Origin: Deinococcus metallilatus
GTDB lineage: Bacteria > Deinococcota > Deinococci > Deinococcales > Deinococcaceae
NCBI RefSeq assembly: GCF_004758605.1
Contig: NZ_CP038510.1
Coordinates: forward strand, 416,001 to 480,000
Length of the DNA: 64,000 nt
Direction of reading: 5' to 3'
Position numbers and translations under genes: made by a program. Every line of letters begins with the position of its first letter. The stretch's first letter is position 1. Of this stretch, positions 16,616 through 27,200 are shown one piece after another. A model generated the notes under the pieces. The model saw only the letters and a program-made list of their open reading frames with translations. It made no database searches and was not told the origin of the DNA.

Positions 16616-18237
16616 CTAACTTGAGCTTGTTGACATACCCCTCCACCCGCCCGTTCGACCAGGCCTGCCGCATTCCCTCCCGCACCGCCTCCAGGTCGCT
16701 CCACACGCCCTGCGCGAAGCCCTTGAGCGCCGCGATGCCGCTGTCGGTTGCCGCCTTCAGCCACGTGCCGAGTTCGCTCGGGTCGCGGCGCCGCACCATG
16801 TCGGCGAATTGCTGGGCGAGCGTCGTGACGCTCGCTACCTCGCTGTTCGTCTGCATCAACTTGTCGACCCAGTCGCGCTCCCGGTCACTGCGTTTTTCGG
16901 GGGCACGGATGACGGTGAACGCCAGCATGGTCAAGGTAGGGCGTCTTACTCCCGTCGGCACCACCGCTTGGGGTCGGTCGGGTGAGCCGTCGTTCCGCCG
17001 TCCCTTCACGCCGTGCTGTCGGCGGACGTCAGCCATATAGTGCCGAACCACTGAGGCGCTGCCCGTAAAGCCTTGCGTACAGACCTCTTCCCATAACCGC
17101 CTGGCGTTGCGCTGGCCCGCGTTGAACCGCTCGACCAAGTAGCTTTCAAAGGCGGCGATGGCCTGGCCTCGCGGGCACCGGACTTGCTCGGGGCAGCGGT
17201 CAAGCCGGGCGTACTTCTTGACGGTGTTGCGGCTGAGCTGGAGTTCGAAGGCGATGCTGCGAAAAGTGCGGCCCCCAGCGCGCAGGGCGTGGATGCGGTC
17301 AAACTGCGCTTGCTTGTGGGGGCTGACGTCAGGCCTGGAAGGCGTTGGGCTCATTTCGGGCGAGTCGAGTGCCGAAGCACTCGACTCGCCCACCTCTGGA
17401 GGTGGCTCGGCGAAGGCGACCTTGAGATCTTCGCTGTGCCCGAGCAGCCCCCGCAGCACGGCCTCACTCAGGTTCTTCAGCAGGTGCCAGCGATCCGCAA
17501 CTTGCATGGCTTCAGGCGCACCCTGCCGGATGCCATCGGCGTAGACCACCGCACGATCCCTGGTCACGATCTGCACGCCCGGGTGGGCGTGCAACCAGGC
17601 GGCCACCGTGTTCGGCTTCCGGTCGGGCAGGAGGTCAACAACTCGCCTGGCCTCGTGATCCACCAGGATCGTTCCGTACGTCTGCCCCTTGCGGTACGCC
17701 CAGTCGTCCATGCCCAGCACCCGGACAGCCGCCACCGGCGGTGGCGGCACCCGTCGAACGAGGGTGAGCAGCGCCTTGCGCCCGACCACCAGTGAGCACC
17801 GCTCAGCGAGCCGTTCTCCCCCCGCCCACCGAGCGCCAGTCCAATGGCACGCAGAGACTCGGCCAGGCGGGAGGTTCGACGGGCAAAGGGCACGGTCAGA
17901 GTCTTGAACCGCTCAGCGAAGATGCGCTGTGGGCACGACGGACAGAGACAGGGGCAACGCCGAACGCGCAGCCGCCACACGACGCGCCGCCCACCCCACG
18001 GCAGGTCAGCGAGCGTACGGGTGTAGGTGCTGCGCGTCCGACCTGCGGGCGTGCCGCACTGCGGGCAGTGCGGAGTGGGCGTGGTGCTGTGCACCTCGAC
18101 GACGATCAGGCCACTTTGCTCGTCAAGGACGATCTGATCGAGGTGCAACCCGTCGAGGGTGAGGAGGGCGCGGAGGTCGAAGTCCATCCTTCATCTTCGG
18201 CGCCTGGCAGGGGTCGCACCGAGATGGCGCCAGAACC
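16518..18237 (-). mobile_element. ISL3-family-like insertion sequence
   Basis: The element spans about 1.72 kb with perfect 29-bp terminal inverted repeats (16518-16546 and 18209-18237; outer bases GGTTCTGGCGCC). A single transposase gene on the minus strand fills it. The flanking octamers ACAGCTCA and ACGGGTTT differ, so no target duplication is visible. This suggests later rearrangement: an istB remnant begins 25 bp away. It disrupts the exported peptide gene at 16364. Confidence 0.8.
16545..18187 (-). pseudogene. ISL3-type transposase, frameshift in a G6 run
   Basis: The N-terminal part (from ATG 18187) has the zinc ribbon CPQCGTPAG...CPCLCPSCPQ and the helix-turn-helix before the catalytic domain. 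The C-terminal part carries GMDDWAYRKGQTYGTILVD (first Asp), TRDRAVVYADGI (second Asp), ADRWHLLKNL and the terminal NGRVEGYVNKLKLVKRQMYG with the Glu. The frame switches at six C on the plus strand (17818-17823); seven would join LALGG to ERLAERCSLVVGRKAL. About 545 residues if repaired. Inactive as written. Confidence 0.85.
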
Positions 18238-18261
18238 ACGGGTTTGACCACCCCCCTGTGA

Positions 18262-18870
<609 letters not shown>

Positions 18871-18873
18871 ACA

Positions 18874-18908
18874 GCCGCCCCAATCCCTCTTGGGGAATAT
18901 GGGGCGGC
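18874..18908. terminator. Strong GC hairpin beyond the orphan-cassette 2 immunity gene
   Basis: GCCGCCCCA (18874-18882) pairs with TGGGGCGGC (18900-18908). It lies about 97 bp downstream of the minus-strand immunity stop and at the point where istB is truncated. T-richness occurs on the plus side only (TTGTTTGTGT), so its working direction is uncertain. Confidence 0.5.
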
Positions 18909-19004
18909 TTGTTTGTGTCAGGTGTTAGGGGAGCGAGGGTCAGGAGTTGGAAGGCAGTTGTTGAAGTTAAAATAGGCTCTTCTACAGGATGTGAGTTTCA
19001 CTAT

Positions 19005-19367
19005 TCACAAAGTCTGCAATTCGTCACCGGAATAGCGCTTTGACTTCCGCTTTCCTTCTATGGATAACAGGAAGAATGGACTTTTTCGGTTGAAATGCCA
19101 GCCGATCTCCTCAATCACTCCTTTCCTGCCATTAACTAAAACTTGCTCTCCAACATGATATCCTACGCCCTCAACCGGTTTCCATAAATCGGGCCGCACC
19201 CTATACCGCTTAGAGCCGTAAGCAATGGTTATATAATCTCCGTCATTCGAAATAAGCTCAAACACCTTACCGTATGGTAGTAGCTTTGAAAAATCCTCGA
19301 TGTCTTCTGGATGAATCTTTTCCAATCCGTGTTCCACAAACCAAGGATATAATCCGAAGGTACTCAT
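19005..19367 (-). CDS. Immunity-protein candidate for orphan tip 2
   Basis: This gene encodes 120 residues of AT-rich sequence, starting 8 bp after the orphan toxin stop. The N-terminus is MSTFGLYPWFVEHGLEKIHP. The C-terminal half, beginning PVEGVGYHVGEQVLVNGRKG, is beta-rich and looks like a small barrel. No family was assigned. The role is inferred from the toxin-immunity order shared with the other three cassettes in the window. Confidence 0.6.
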   Translation of the reverse strand: MSTFGLYPWFVEHGLEKIHPEDIEDFSKLLPYGKVFELISNDGDYITIAYGSKRYRVRPDLWKPVEGVGYHVGEQVLVNGRKGVIEEIGWHFNRKSPFFLLSIEGKRKSKRYSGDELQTL

Positions 19368-19375
19368 GCCTCCCC

Positions 19376-19867
19376 CTATCTACTCCAGGGCAGATAGCCC
19401 TGAAACTTCTTACTAAACACGCTTGCTGGCAGTTTACTAAACGCATCTTGTGCTGCTTGTAAAGAGCCTTCCCCGGGTTTAAAATGACCAGAAGCATTGT
19501 CAACCCATGCAATTCGACCACTTTGAATCTCTACCATACCCGCTGCTTGCACAGTAGGATTACTTCCTCCAACAAGGGTAGGGTGAGGCATGCGCGTACC
19601 AGCTCGTGTACCAATAATGATTTTGCCATCCGTCGTAACGACATACATATACTGACCATTAAGTCCTGCGAGGTTGCCGTTTGGACCAATGGCCGTTGTG
19701 ATATCACGAGCCGTAGGATTAACAATATACTTGCCGTCGACAACAAGACCGGCTGCCTCATCAGCTTTTTGGAAAGCTGCATCGACCGTCCAGTTACAGT
19801 TATGAACCAACCACCCTGCATTCCCGACGTAGAAGGTGTGGGCCTCGCTGACGGTGAGATTGAACAT
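19376..19867 (-). CDS. Orphan RHS toxin tip 2 (HINT C-end plus unknown toxin domain)
   Basis: The frame starts MFNLTVSEAHTFYVGNAGW LVHNC, the end of the HINT domain, then about 140 residues: AAFQKADEAAGLVVDGKYIV, NGQYMYVVTTDGKIIIGTR, MPHPTLVGG, AGMVEIQSGRIAWVDNASGH FKP. The HPTLVGG and SGHF-P motifs recur in tips of polymorphic toxins, but I do not assign an activity. There is no stem, export signal or catalytic HINT half, so it looks like a stored cassette downstream of, and oriented with, RHS2. The block upstream of its ATG is homologous to that of orphan tip 1. Confidence 0.7.
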   Translation of the reverse strand: MFNLTVSEAHTFYVGNAGWLVHNCNWTVDAAFQKADEAAGLVVDGKYIVNPTARDITTAIGPNGNLAGLNGQYMYVVTTDGKIIIGTRAGTRMPHPTLVGGSNPTVQAAGMVEIQSGRIAWVDNASGHFKPGEGSLQAAQDAFSKLPASVFSKKFQGYLPWSR

Positions 19868-19998
19868 CTGTCAAGGTTCAGAACGGCTTTCTGCAAATGC
19901 CGACCTAGACGTTATTTATAGAACCAGCGCCTCGGGCTTGGGTGGTGAAAAATACCCCCTTTCGTGAATATGTAGCGCCGCTATAGCACCGTGCCGGA
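19868..19998 (-). repeat. Conserved spacer between HigA and orphan RHS tip (copy 2)
   Basis: This is the inverted counterpart of 6543-6675, with roughly four of five bases matching by eye across its full length. It carries the same CACGGTGCTATAGCGGCGC start after the HigA stop and runs to the ATG of the orphan tip. No gene is seen. Confidence 0.6.
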
Positions 19999-20292
19999 TC
20001 AGACCAGTTCGAGTCTCAACCGCTTGCCCAACACGCCCGCCGCGCGTTCCAGGGTCCGCAGGGTCACGGCATGGTTCTCCGGGTCCAGCAGACGATCCAC
20101 CGCCGAGCGGCTGGTCTCCATGCGGGAGGCCAGTTCAGTTTTCGTCAAGCCGTTGCGCTTCATCTCCTGTTCGAGTTGGAACGCGATAACGCGCTTCAGG
20201 GCTACAGCTTCAACGTCGGTCAGCAGACCCTCTTCCGCTAGAAAGTTGTCAAAGCTGCTCCCTACGTGCTTCTTCAGGGTCTTGTCGTTCAC
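19999..20292 (-). CDS. Solitary HigA-like XRE antitoxin (copy 2)
   Basis: This gene encodes 97 residues from ATG 20292, nearly identical to copy 1 from LKRVIAFQLEQEMKR onward, with the same HTH (LTKTELASRMETSRSAVDRL). The first 30 residues diverge more (MNDKTLKKHVGSSFDNFLAE). No HigB toxin is found beside it: the upstream side passes directly into the integrase remnant. It may protect against a HigB encoded elsewhere or simply be the surviving part of a duplicated block. Confidence 0.83.
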   Translation of the reverse strand: MNDKTLKKHVGSSFDNFLAEEGLLTDVEAVALKRVIAFQLEQEMKRNGLTKTELASRMETSRSAVDRLLDPENHAVTLRTLERAAGVLGKRLRLELV

Positions 20293-20363
20293 GGTGGCTC
20301 ACCCCCTCCCAAGTTTGGTCCACCCACCTCTTGCCAGGATGAGCAAGGGCGGAACGCACCCGG

Positions 20364-20573
20364 ATGGATGAGCCGTGGCAAGAACATGACCTCTGCCACA
20401 CTCATGCGAGCCTGCTGGCCTTCCGGGGAGTGGCGCCGAAGGTCATTGCTGATCGGTTGGGGCATACGAACGTAGGGTTCACGATGCAGGTCTACATGCA
20501 CCTGTACGACGAGCAGCGCCGGGAAGCTGTGCCCTGCCTTGCAGAACTGATTCAGCATGGCAGGGCAAGCTGA
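20364..20573 (+). pseudogene. Integrase remnant (internal deletion), mirror of 4182-5380
   Basis: The frame reads MDEPWQEHDL, then CHTHASLLAFRGVAPKVIAD, RLGHTNVGFTMQVYMHLYDE. This matches the end of the left integrase, except that about 37 residues between EHDL and HTHASL, including the catalytic HDLR region, are deleted. The Tyr (VYMHLY) remains. The shared sequence continues past the stop into the GGTAGCACC tandem (20587-20606). The upstream half is gone. Confidence 0.8.
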
Positions 20574-20586
20574 GTAGAAGTCGAGC

Positions 20587-20606
20587 GGTAGCACCTCGGT
20601 AGCACC
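20587..20606. repeat. Inverted copy of the integrase-adjacent tandem motif
   Basis: GGTAGCACC TC GGTAGCACC is the exact reverse complement of 4148-4167, in the same position relative to the integrase remnant. From here to 20810 no other feature is recognised. Confidence 0.45.
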
Positions 20607-20810
20607 ACAGCTATCATGTAATCGTGGGGTGAGAGCAAAGATAATCTCTTCAAGCCTCTTAGAACCTAAAGCGGCTTGTCTCTGTCGAGAGTCTTTACTG
20701 AGAGCGCCAATTATTAGGCGAGCGGCTAGGGAGAGCTGCATGGGGTGTATCAAAGGAATGCCCTCCCCAGTGGGTATACCGAGGAGGTGAGTGTTTACGC
20801 GCTAATTAGC

Positions 20811-21254
20811 TTAGTCCCTGATCGACTCTCTAACCGCATCGATGAATTTATCGATTATTTCATCACTAACTGTATAGGGTGCAAATATGGTTCTCGTGAA
20901 GGTTTCAAGTTCGTGAGTCGTGGCCGTTAACCAAAATCGGTCATTGCTCTTTGTCTCTTGATCTACTACTTTCCTGAGCGCAGTTTCATATATTCTATTA
21001 TCGATGGAGTTTAAGCGCAGCCAACTTCTATTTGGTTTTCCAAAATCTTTGAATAATTCTCCGTGGAGCTGATCCAAGTCGTCAACAATTCGATTAGCAA
21101 AAGCTGCTACTGTCTCACTACCAAGAATTTCCTTGTCATACGACTCATTGTTGAATTTTGATTCAAGAATAGCTCGTAATAGGGTTTTGAGTTCAAAATA
21201 CATTTGCATAGGATCACTATATTCCCCCACTATCAACTGATACCTTAAGGACAT
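20811..21254 (-). CDS. Immunity-protein candidate for RHS2 (ART-like tip)
   Basis: This gene encodes 147 residues. Its ATG (21254) lies inside the end of the RHS2 frame, so the genes overlap by 10 bp and are probably translationally coupled. The protein is predominantly helical (LKTLLRAILESKFNNESYDK, AAFANRIVDDLDQLHGELF, DEIIDKFIDAVRESIRD), AT-rich, with no recognised family. Position and overlap support immunity. Confidence 0.68.
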   Translation of the reverse strand: MSLRYQLIVGEYSDPMQMYFELKTLLRAILESKFNNESYDKEILGSETVAAFANRIVDDLDQLHGELFKDFGKPNRSWLRLNSIDNRIYETALRKVVDQETKSNDRFWLTATTHELETFTRTIFAPYTVSDEIIDKFIDAVRESIRD

Positions 21255-24200
21255 ACTGACGCAACCCTGCTCACGTATTCAGTAAATGTATTCCTGCTGG
21301 CGCTCACGATTTCGATCTGCCTTCCGTTCCTCAGTGTTCCGTTATGGACAAGTTCATTATATTGAGTTGCTTTGGTGGGGTCAAAGCCCAGACCGGTTTC
21401 CGGCAACACACGAACTTCTATAACATAAGCACCTTTACCAGCATATCTAGGATTACCAGCGAACAAGGCGTCTTTAGCATGGCTTGCTGGCACCTGATCT
21501 GGAGTTAAGAAAACGCGTCCGCGCGCATCTGGCAGGAGTTTTCCACTCTCCATAATCGCCTTAGCACCAGCCTCATCAGTGTAGTGGTATAAAATATATC
21601 CTTTTGGAACGCTACTTATGCCATTACCACCATTATGCACCAACCAGCCGTCCCGCCCCACGTAGAAGGTGTGGGCCTCACTGACGGTGAGGTTGAACAT
21701 CTCCCGCGTCTGCCCGAGGGTGACCACGTTGGCGACGACGCCGGTGGTGCCGTCCGCCTGCTTGATCTTATCCCCAATCTTGAGGTGCCCGGCACCCACC
21801 CAGTTCTTGCCCAGGTCCTCGTGGCCGACGGGTTTGGGCGTCTCCCCGGTGTCAGACCACGCCTTGACGTAGAAGGGGTGTTCCGGTGTCGTCTGGATGT
21901 ACTCCAGCTTGTTCCCCTGCTCAGGGTCCTGGATAGCAAGGTAGGTGATCTCCGGGTCGGTGTTCTTGTGGACAGCCGTGATGGGGTAGTAGCCATTCTC
22001 ACCCGTCTGCTCGTTGTAGGCCAAGACGGGAGTCCCGACGGTCAGAGCAGAGATGGCAATCAGACCAGAGAGGGTACGGACGGGCGTGGAGGGGGTGAAG
22101 GAGTTACAACCCTTAATAACGCCCTCAAGGACTTCTGCTCCAATCTCCCTTGCCGGTCTAATTCCCTTAACAAGCCCAGGGAGTGCCCTAGCCGCACCCC
22201 TCCTGGCAAGGCTCTTGACTCCCTTACCCGCGGTAGCAATTAATCCGAATAAGCCTTCAATATCGCCCGCCGTAGGCATTGTTAGGACGGCTAGCGCCGC
22301 ATCGGCCAACATGGTCTTGTATTGGTGGTCCGCATATATTGCGGCCGCAGTGGCCAGAAGAGCACCTTTCAATAGCTCGTTATTTTTAGGATTATTTCCC
22401 AGTCTCCGAAGAGCTCCTCCCATTTCTCCAAGAGTTTCAGATGTTTTGCCCGATATACCTATGTCACCTTTGTTGTTCATGCTGTAACCCTGGTCAAGGG
22501 CCGCGAATATCCCAACGTACAAGCCTAGCCGCTCCTCGGGCGACATCACATCGTGTGACCACGCAAGAGTATCGTTGATTGACTTGCGAACCTTTGGGGT
22601 AATGTTATTACCGCTTGAGTCCACGAATGTCATGCTGTCAACTTTGTCTTTCAACAATTGCTCGAGAGAATCCGCTGACTTTTTATTCTGCTCTACTTGT
22701 GTTTTGGCCTGTATATCGTCTGCAACAGCTTTACTCCCGACACTCTTAGGCGCACCACTTGATGCGGTCGAGCTAGAAGTTGCTAAGGTTGCTACCGCAT
22801 AGACGGCAGTCTGGAAGCCTTCGCCGTCATCGAAGTTGGCAGGTACTTCCTGGATAAGCACTGCTCCATCACGGGGCTTGGCCTGGCGAGTACCCTGGGT
22901 GCCACCCTGCAAATCTGCCGGGTGCTTGTCCTGACTGGGTGGGTTGATCTTTTGCACCTGTTCCGTCGTCACAGGAGCATCTTTGGCCTGCACGCCCTCC
23001 CCCTGTTGAATCTGGCTGGGGTCAGGCAATTTGGGCAGGGTAGGCGGCGCCAGGTCGAGTGGGTTGATCTTCAGGGTGCTGCTCAGTGTCTGGAGCGGAG
23101 CATCCAACTGCTCGACGCTGGCCGTCACCGCGAAGGGTTTGGTCCCGTCCCAGGTGGTGTCGTCGTTGTACCCATCCGCCAGAGAGTACGCGGCATCCCG
23201 GTACTGTGGGGCGTTGTTGCGGTAGGTGTCACTCCACAAACTGCAACTGATGCTCCCACTCCAGGACTGCTTGCACTTCCAGATGTAGTTGCCTGCCTTG
23301 CGCAGGATCAGCTGCGCTTCACCGTTCACGATGGTGGTGCTGTTCACGTCCCGCCACACCCCGTGTTCCTGTAACCACGGGGCCGCGTTCTGTTCCTCGA
23401 TCTGGGCGTGGGCGGTGCTGCTGAGCACCTGCTGCCCCAGCGGGTCGTAGCGGAAATCGTTGTAACGATTTCCGACACCGTAGCACTTGTCCGAGCAGAA
23501 GGTCGTACTGACCGCGTTGTTGTTCAGGTTGTTGAATTGTGCGACCCGGTCGTCTGCATCGTAACGCTTGACATACCCGCTCTCATTCCCACCACTCACA
23601 CTCAGGCGGTTGCCACGTGAATCCAAGACATAGGTGATGTTGATATTGCCTCTGGTTTCGCCGGTCATGCTCCCGCCGCCGTTGTATGTGGCGGAATAGG
23701 CAGGAACGCCGTTGGCGTCCGTGCTGCGGATCAATTCGCCGTACGCCGAGTACGCATTGTTCTGTGTATAACAGGGATTTATTCCGGTTTCGGGATTTTC
23801 AAAGCACGATCCGGTGCTGAATCGGATGCTGTAAGGCACACCCGTCAAGGCAGAACCATTGGCATAACTGTACGTGGTGGTTGTGGTGCTTTGCTGCTTA
23901 ACGTAATTGCTTGGATTATTGAACACGACGCTGGATGCTGTCAGCCCACCCACAGTAACAGCCGTGTTGACGGTATAGACCGTGTACCCACTCTGATCGA
24001 TCTTGCTGAAGACAGAGCCGTCCGTTCCATAGGTGCTGGAGGTCCGTGCGGGAGCAGTCTTCTTCAGGCCGCCGTTGCTGTCGTACACCGCGAGTTCACG
24101 CCCACGCTGGTCATAGCTTTCGACTCCCTTGTAGGCGGTATCCGTGGTGCCGTCGCCGGTCCAGCTGTTCTGGACCCGCCCATCTGCGTAGTAGGCGTAG

Positions 24201-27200
24201 CGCTGGTGACGGGTGATGGCCCCACCCAGCACGCCCTGCTGGGTCGGATTATTGCCGTCCAGGTAAGGCGTCTTGTCTGTCGTGGTCGCCTTCTCGATCT
24301 GGTCGCGTTCGGTGTAACTCGTTGTGGTATTGGCCTCACTTGCGGCGACCAGAACACCGTTGCTGCCATAGGTGGTGTTCAGGCTGTTGTTCGGCACCTG
24401 GCTGCGGTACTTCACCTGAATGGTCCGACTTTGGCCCGCTTCCTTGTTCGTCGCGCTGTACGTGTACGTGAACACGTTCTGCCGGTCGTTAGCATCCCGG
24501 GGATCCCAGCCACCCCAACCCGCCGAAGGAGTGTCCCACTTCTCGGTCAGGTTGCTGTTTGGGTCGAACTTCCAGTACGTCAGCACTGAGGCATGCCCCA
24601 ACGGCTCCCCACCGGCAGTGCGCTGTTCGGCGTAGATATTGGTGTGACCGACGAACACCCGCTTATACCGGTTGCCCAGGCCGTCCACGTACTGCCACAT
24701 GCTGGACTCATTGAAGCGGCCCGGTCCGAAGGACCCCCGGCCCCACAGGTCCCCACGCCCGTTGTACTCCGAGATGGTCAGGTTGCCGGTGTTCACGCTG
24801 ACACTGCTGTCGCCGAACTGGACCACATCCGGGCGGCTGGTCAGGTTGCCGGAGTAGTCGTAGCTGGTTTCAGCGGTCTTCAGGCCGTCCAGGCGATAGG
24901 TGCGCAGCTTCCAGTTGGTGGCGGTCCCGGCTCCCACACGCGGGCGGGACTCGTGAATCACCTTCCCGAGGCTGTTGTAGCGGTATTCGGTGATCAGGCC
25001 CCGCTCTTCCTTATAGGTTAAGTTCCCCGCCGTGTCGTAGCGGTACTCGCCGCGCAACCCATTCTGTAGGCCCGCGTCGATGTCCGTCTGGTTCCCGGGC
25101 CGGGCCTGCTCGTGCTTGCTGATCAGCCGCCCGGCCCAGTCGTAGGTGAAGGAGGTGGGGAAGCCATTGGCATCCTTGAGGGTGAGGACATTGCCGAGGT
25201 TGTCGTAGGTCTGCTCGATGGTGGCCGTCGCCCCGCTTTGATCTGGTGGCAGGGTGATGCGGGTGGGCTTGCCCTGGTCGTTGTACTCGTAGCGGGTCAG
25301 CGCCCCACTACCGGGACCAGCCTGGATGTTCATGGACGCGGCGTAGACGCGGGCGGGAACCATCCGGCTGTCGTACTCGCGGTACTCGGTGCGGCTATGG
25401 GTGCTGCTGGGATTGGCCAGATTGACGCTACCGTTTTGCGCGGTTGTTCCCGAGTTGTTGTCCGGTTCCCAGACGCTCTGCCGTAGGCCGTCGGCGGTGT
25501 AGCCGAACACCTTAGTGACGATGTTGCGCTCATCCACCTGCGAGGTGGGCTGACCCTGCACGTTGTAGGTGGTGCGCTGGCTGTTCCCTCGAGCGTCCAA
25601 CTGTTGAACAGAGTGACCGACAGCATCGTAGGCGGTCCGGATGGTCACCCAGTCGAAGCCGGTATGGACGGTGTCCCGGTCGGTTTCGTTCCCCTTCCAG
25701 ACCTGCTTGGAAAGCGTCGTGAGGTTGCCGCTGTTGTCGTAGACGAGGATCGTGGCGTAGCCTTCGTTGTCGGTGACCCGAATGGGGTGGTCGAGGGCGT
25801 CATAGTCCGTCCGTGTAGCCATCCCGCCCGCGTTGGTCGGCCAGATCATGTTCGTCGGTGAGACGGTCCCCCCGAATAGCAGGTGGGCCTCGTAGGTACG
25901 GCGGTCCAGCAGGTCGTAGCCGTACTCGGCGTAGGGGCGGCGGGCATCGGTGTAGGCTTGGCCCGTAGCGGTGACCAGGGCGGGGTCGAGTTTCTTGGTC
26001 AGGTTGCCCGCAGTGTCGTAGACGAGGTACGAGGAACGGTCATCTCCGCTGACCATCGTGAGGCGGGCGTCGCTGATCTTGATGGGCCGGTCGAAGGCGT
26101 CGTAGTAGGTCCGGACACTGCTACCATCAGGGTACACGGTGAAGTACTCGCGGCCCACCGAGTCCACATCGTGCCAGGTGGTCATTTCTCCCGAGCCGAC
26201 ATTCTTGGTGACCTCGCGGTGAATTGCGCCACCCTCGTTGTACCTCACCCACCGGTAGCTGCCGTCCGGGTTGGTCGTCTTCACCACCCGGTCGAGGGTG
26301 TCGTAGTCCAGGGTGGTCGTGAACCCGTCCACCCTCGTCGTCTTCACGCGTCCGTACGGGTCGTATCCGTAGTCGGTCGTCTGATGGGCCGTGCTGACGG
26401 CTGTGCCCGTCCCTTCCCCCACTTGGACCTTCAGCAATCGACCGAAGTTAGCCGAGCTGGGATTCTGCTCGTAGGTGTAGTCAGTCAGGGTGCGCACCCC
26501 CAAGCCTGGGTGACCGTCGGAGGCCGCCCTCAACTCGCCGGTGGCGTAGTACGTCCAGGTCTTGTTCTCCTCCCACCAGTTGTAGTCCTGCCCACTGGCC
26601 TGTGAGAGCACCCGGCGCCAGACCTTGTTCCCGAAGCCGTCGAAGGCCTCAAAAGTTTCGCGGGTGCGTTGCACAGCAGTTGCCCCGTCCCAACGGCCCA
26701 CGTAGTCATTGATGTCCTGCTGTAGAGTAGTATTACCGAATTCATCGTAAGCGTAGTTGACCTGCTGGTCAGTGATGTTTCGACCCGTCACCGTTTTGCT
26801 GGCGACAAGGTCGCCGTAGCTCCTCACCCAACGGTTGTCCGCCCAGTCACCATTGCCGCCAGCATCAGGAACCTGAACCCGGTTGTTCAGATTGGTCGAG
26901 CCGTCCCAGAAACCGTACTGCACAGTCCGGTAGGCATCGGTTTCATTGCCCAGGTGCAGTCGGGTATTCGCGATGCGGCCATAGACGTCCACGCCCGTGA
27001 AGAACTTGCGGCGCAGGCTGCCGTCAATGACGCGGGCCTCCTCGACCTCACGGTTGGCGGTGAAGCGCTGTCCACCGATGTTTGCCGCGTCGAAGTCGCG
27101 GTACGTGAGCTGCCGCTCGTTATTGCCGTAGTTGAAGGTCGTCTCGCTGAGTTGATCGTAGGCGCGGCCCTGACCACTGCGGCCCTCCGCGACCTCTTTG

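Noticed and set aside
16502..18253. Target-site duplication for the ISL3-type element
   Set aside because: The 8-base flanks (ACAGCTCA and ACGGGTTT) do not match, so I do not claim a clean insertion.
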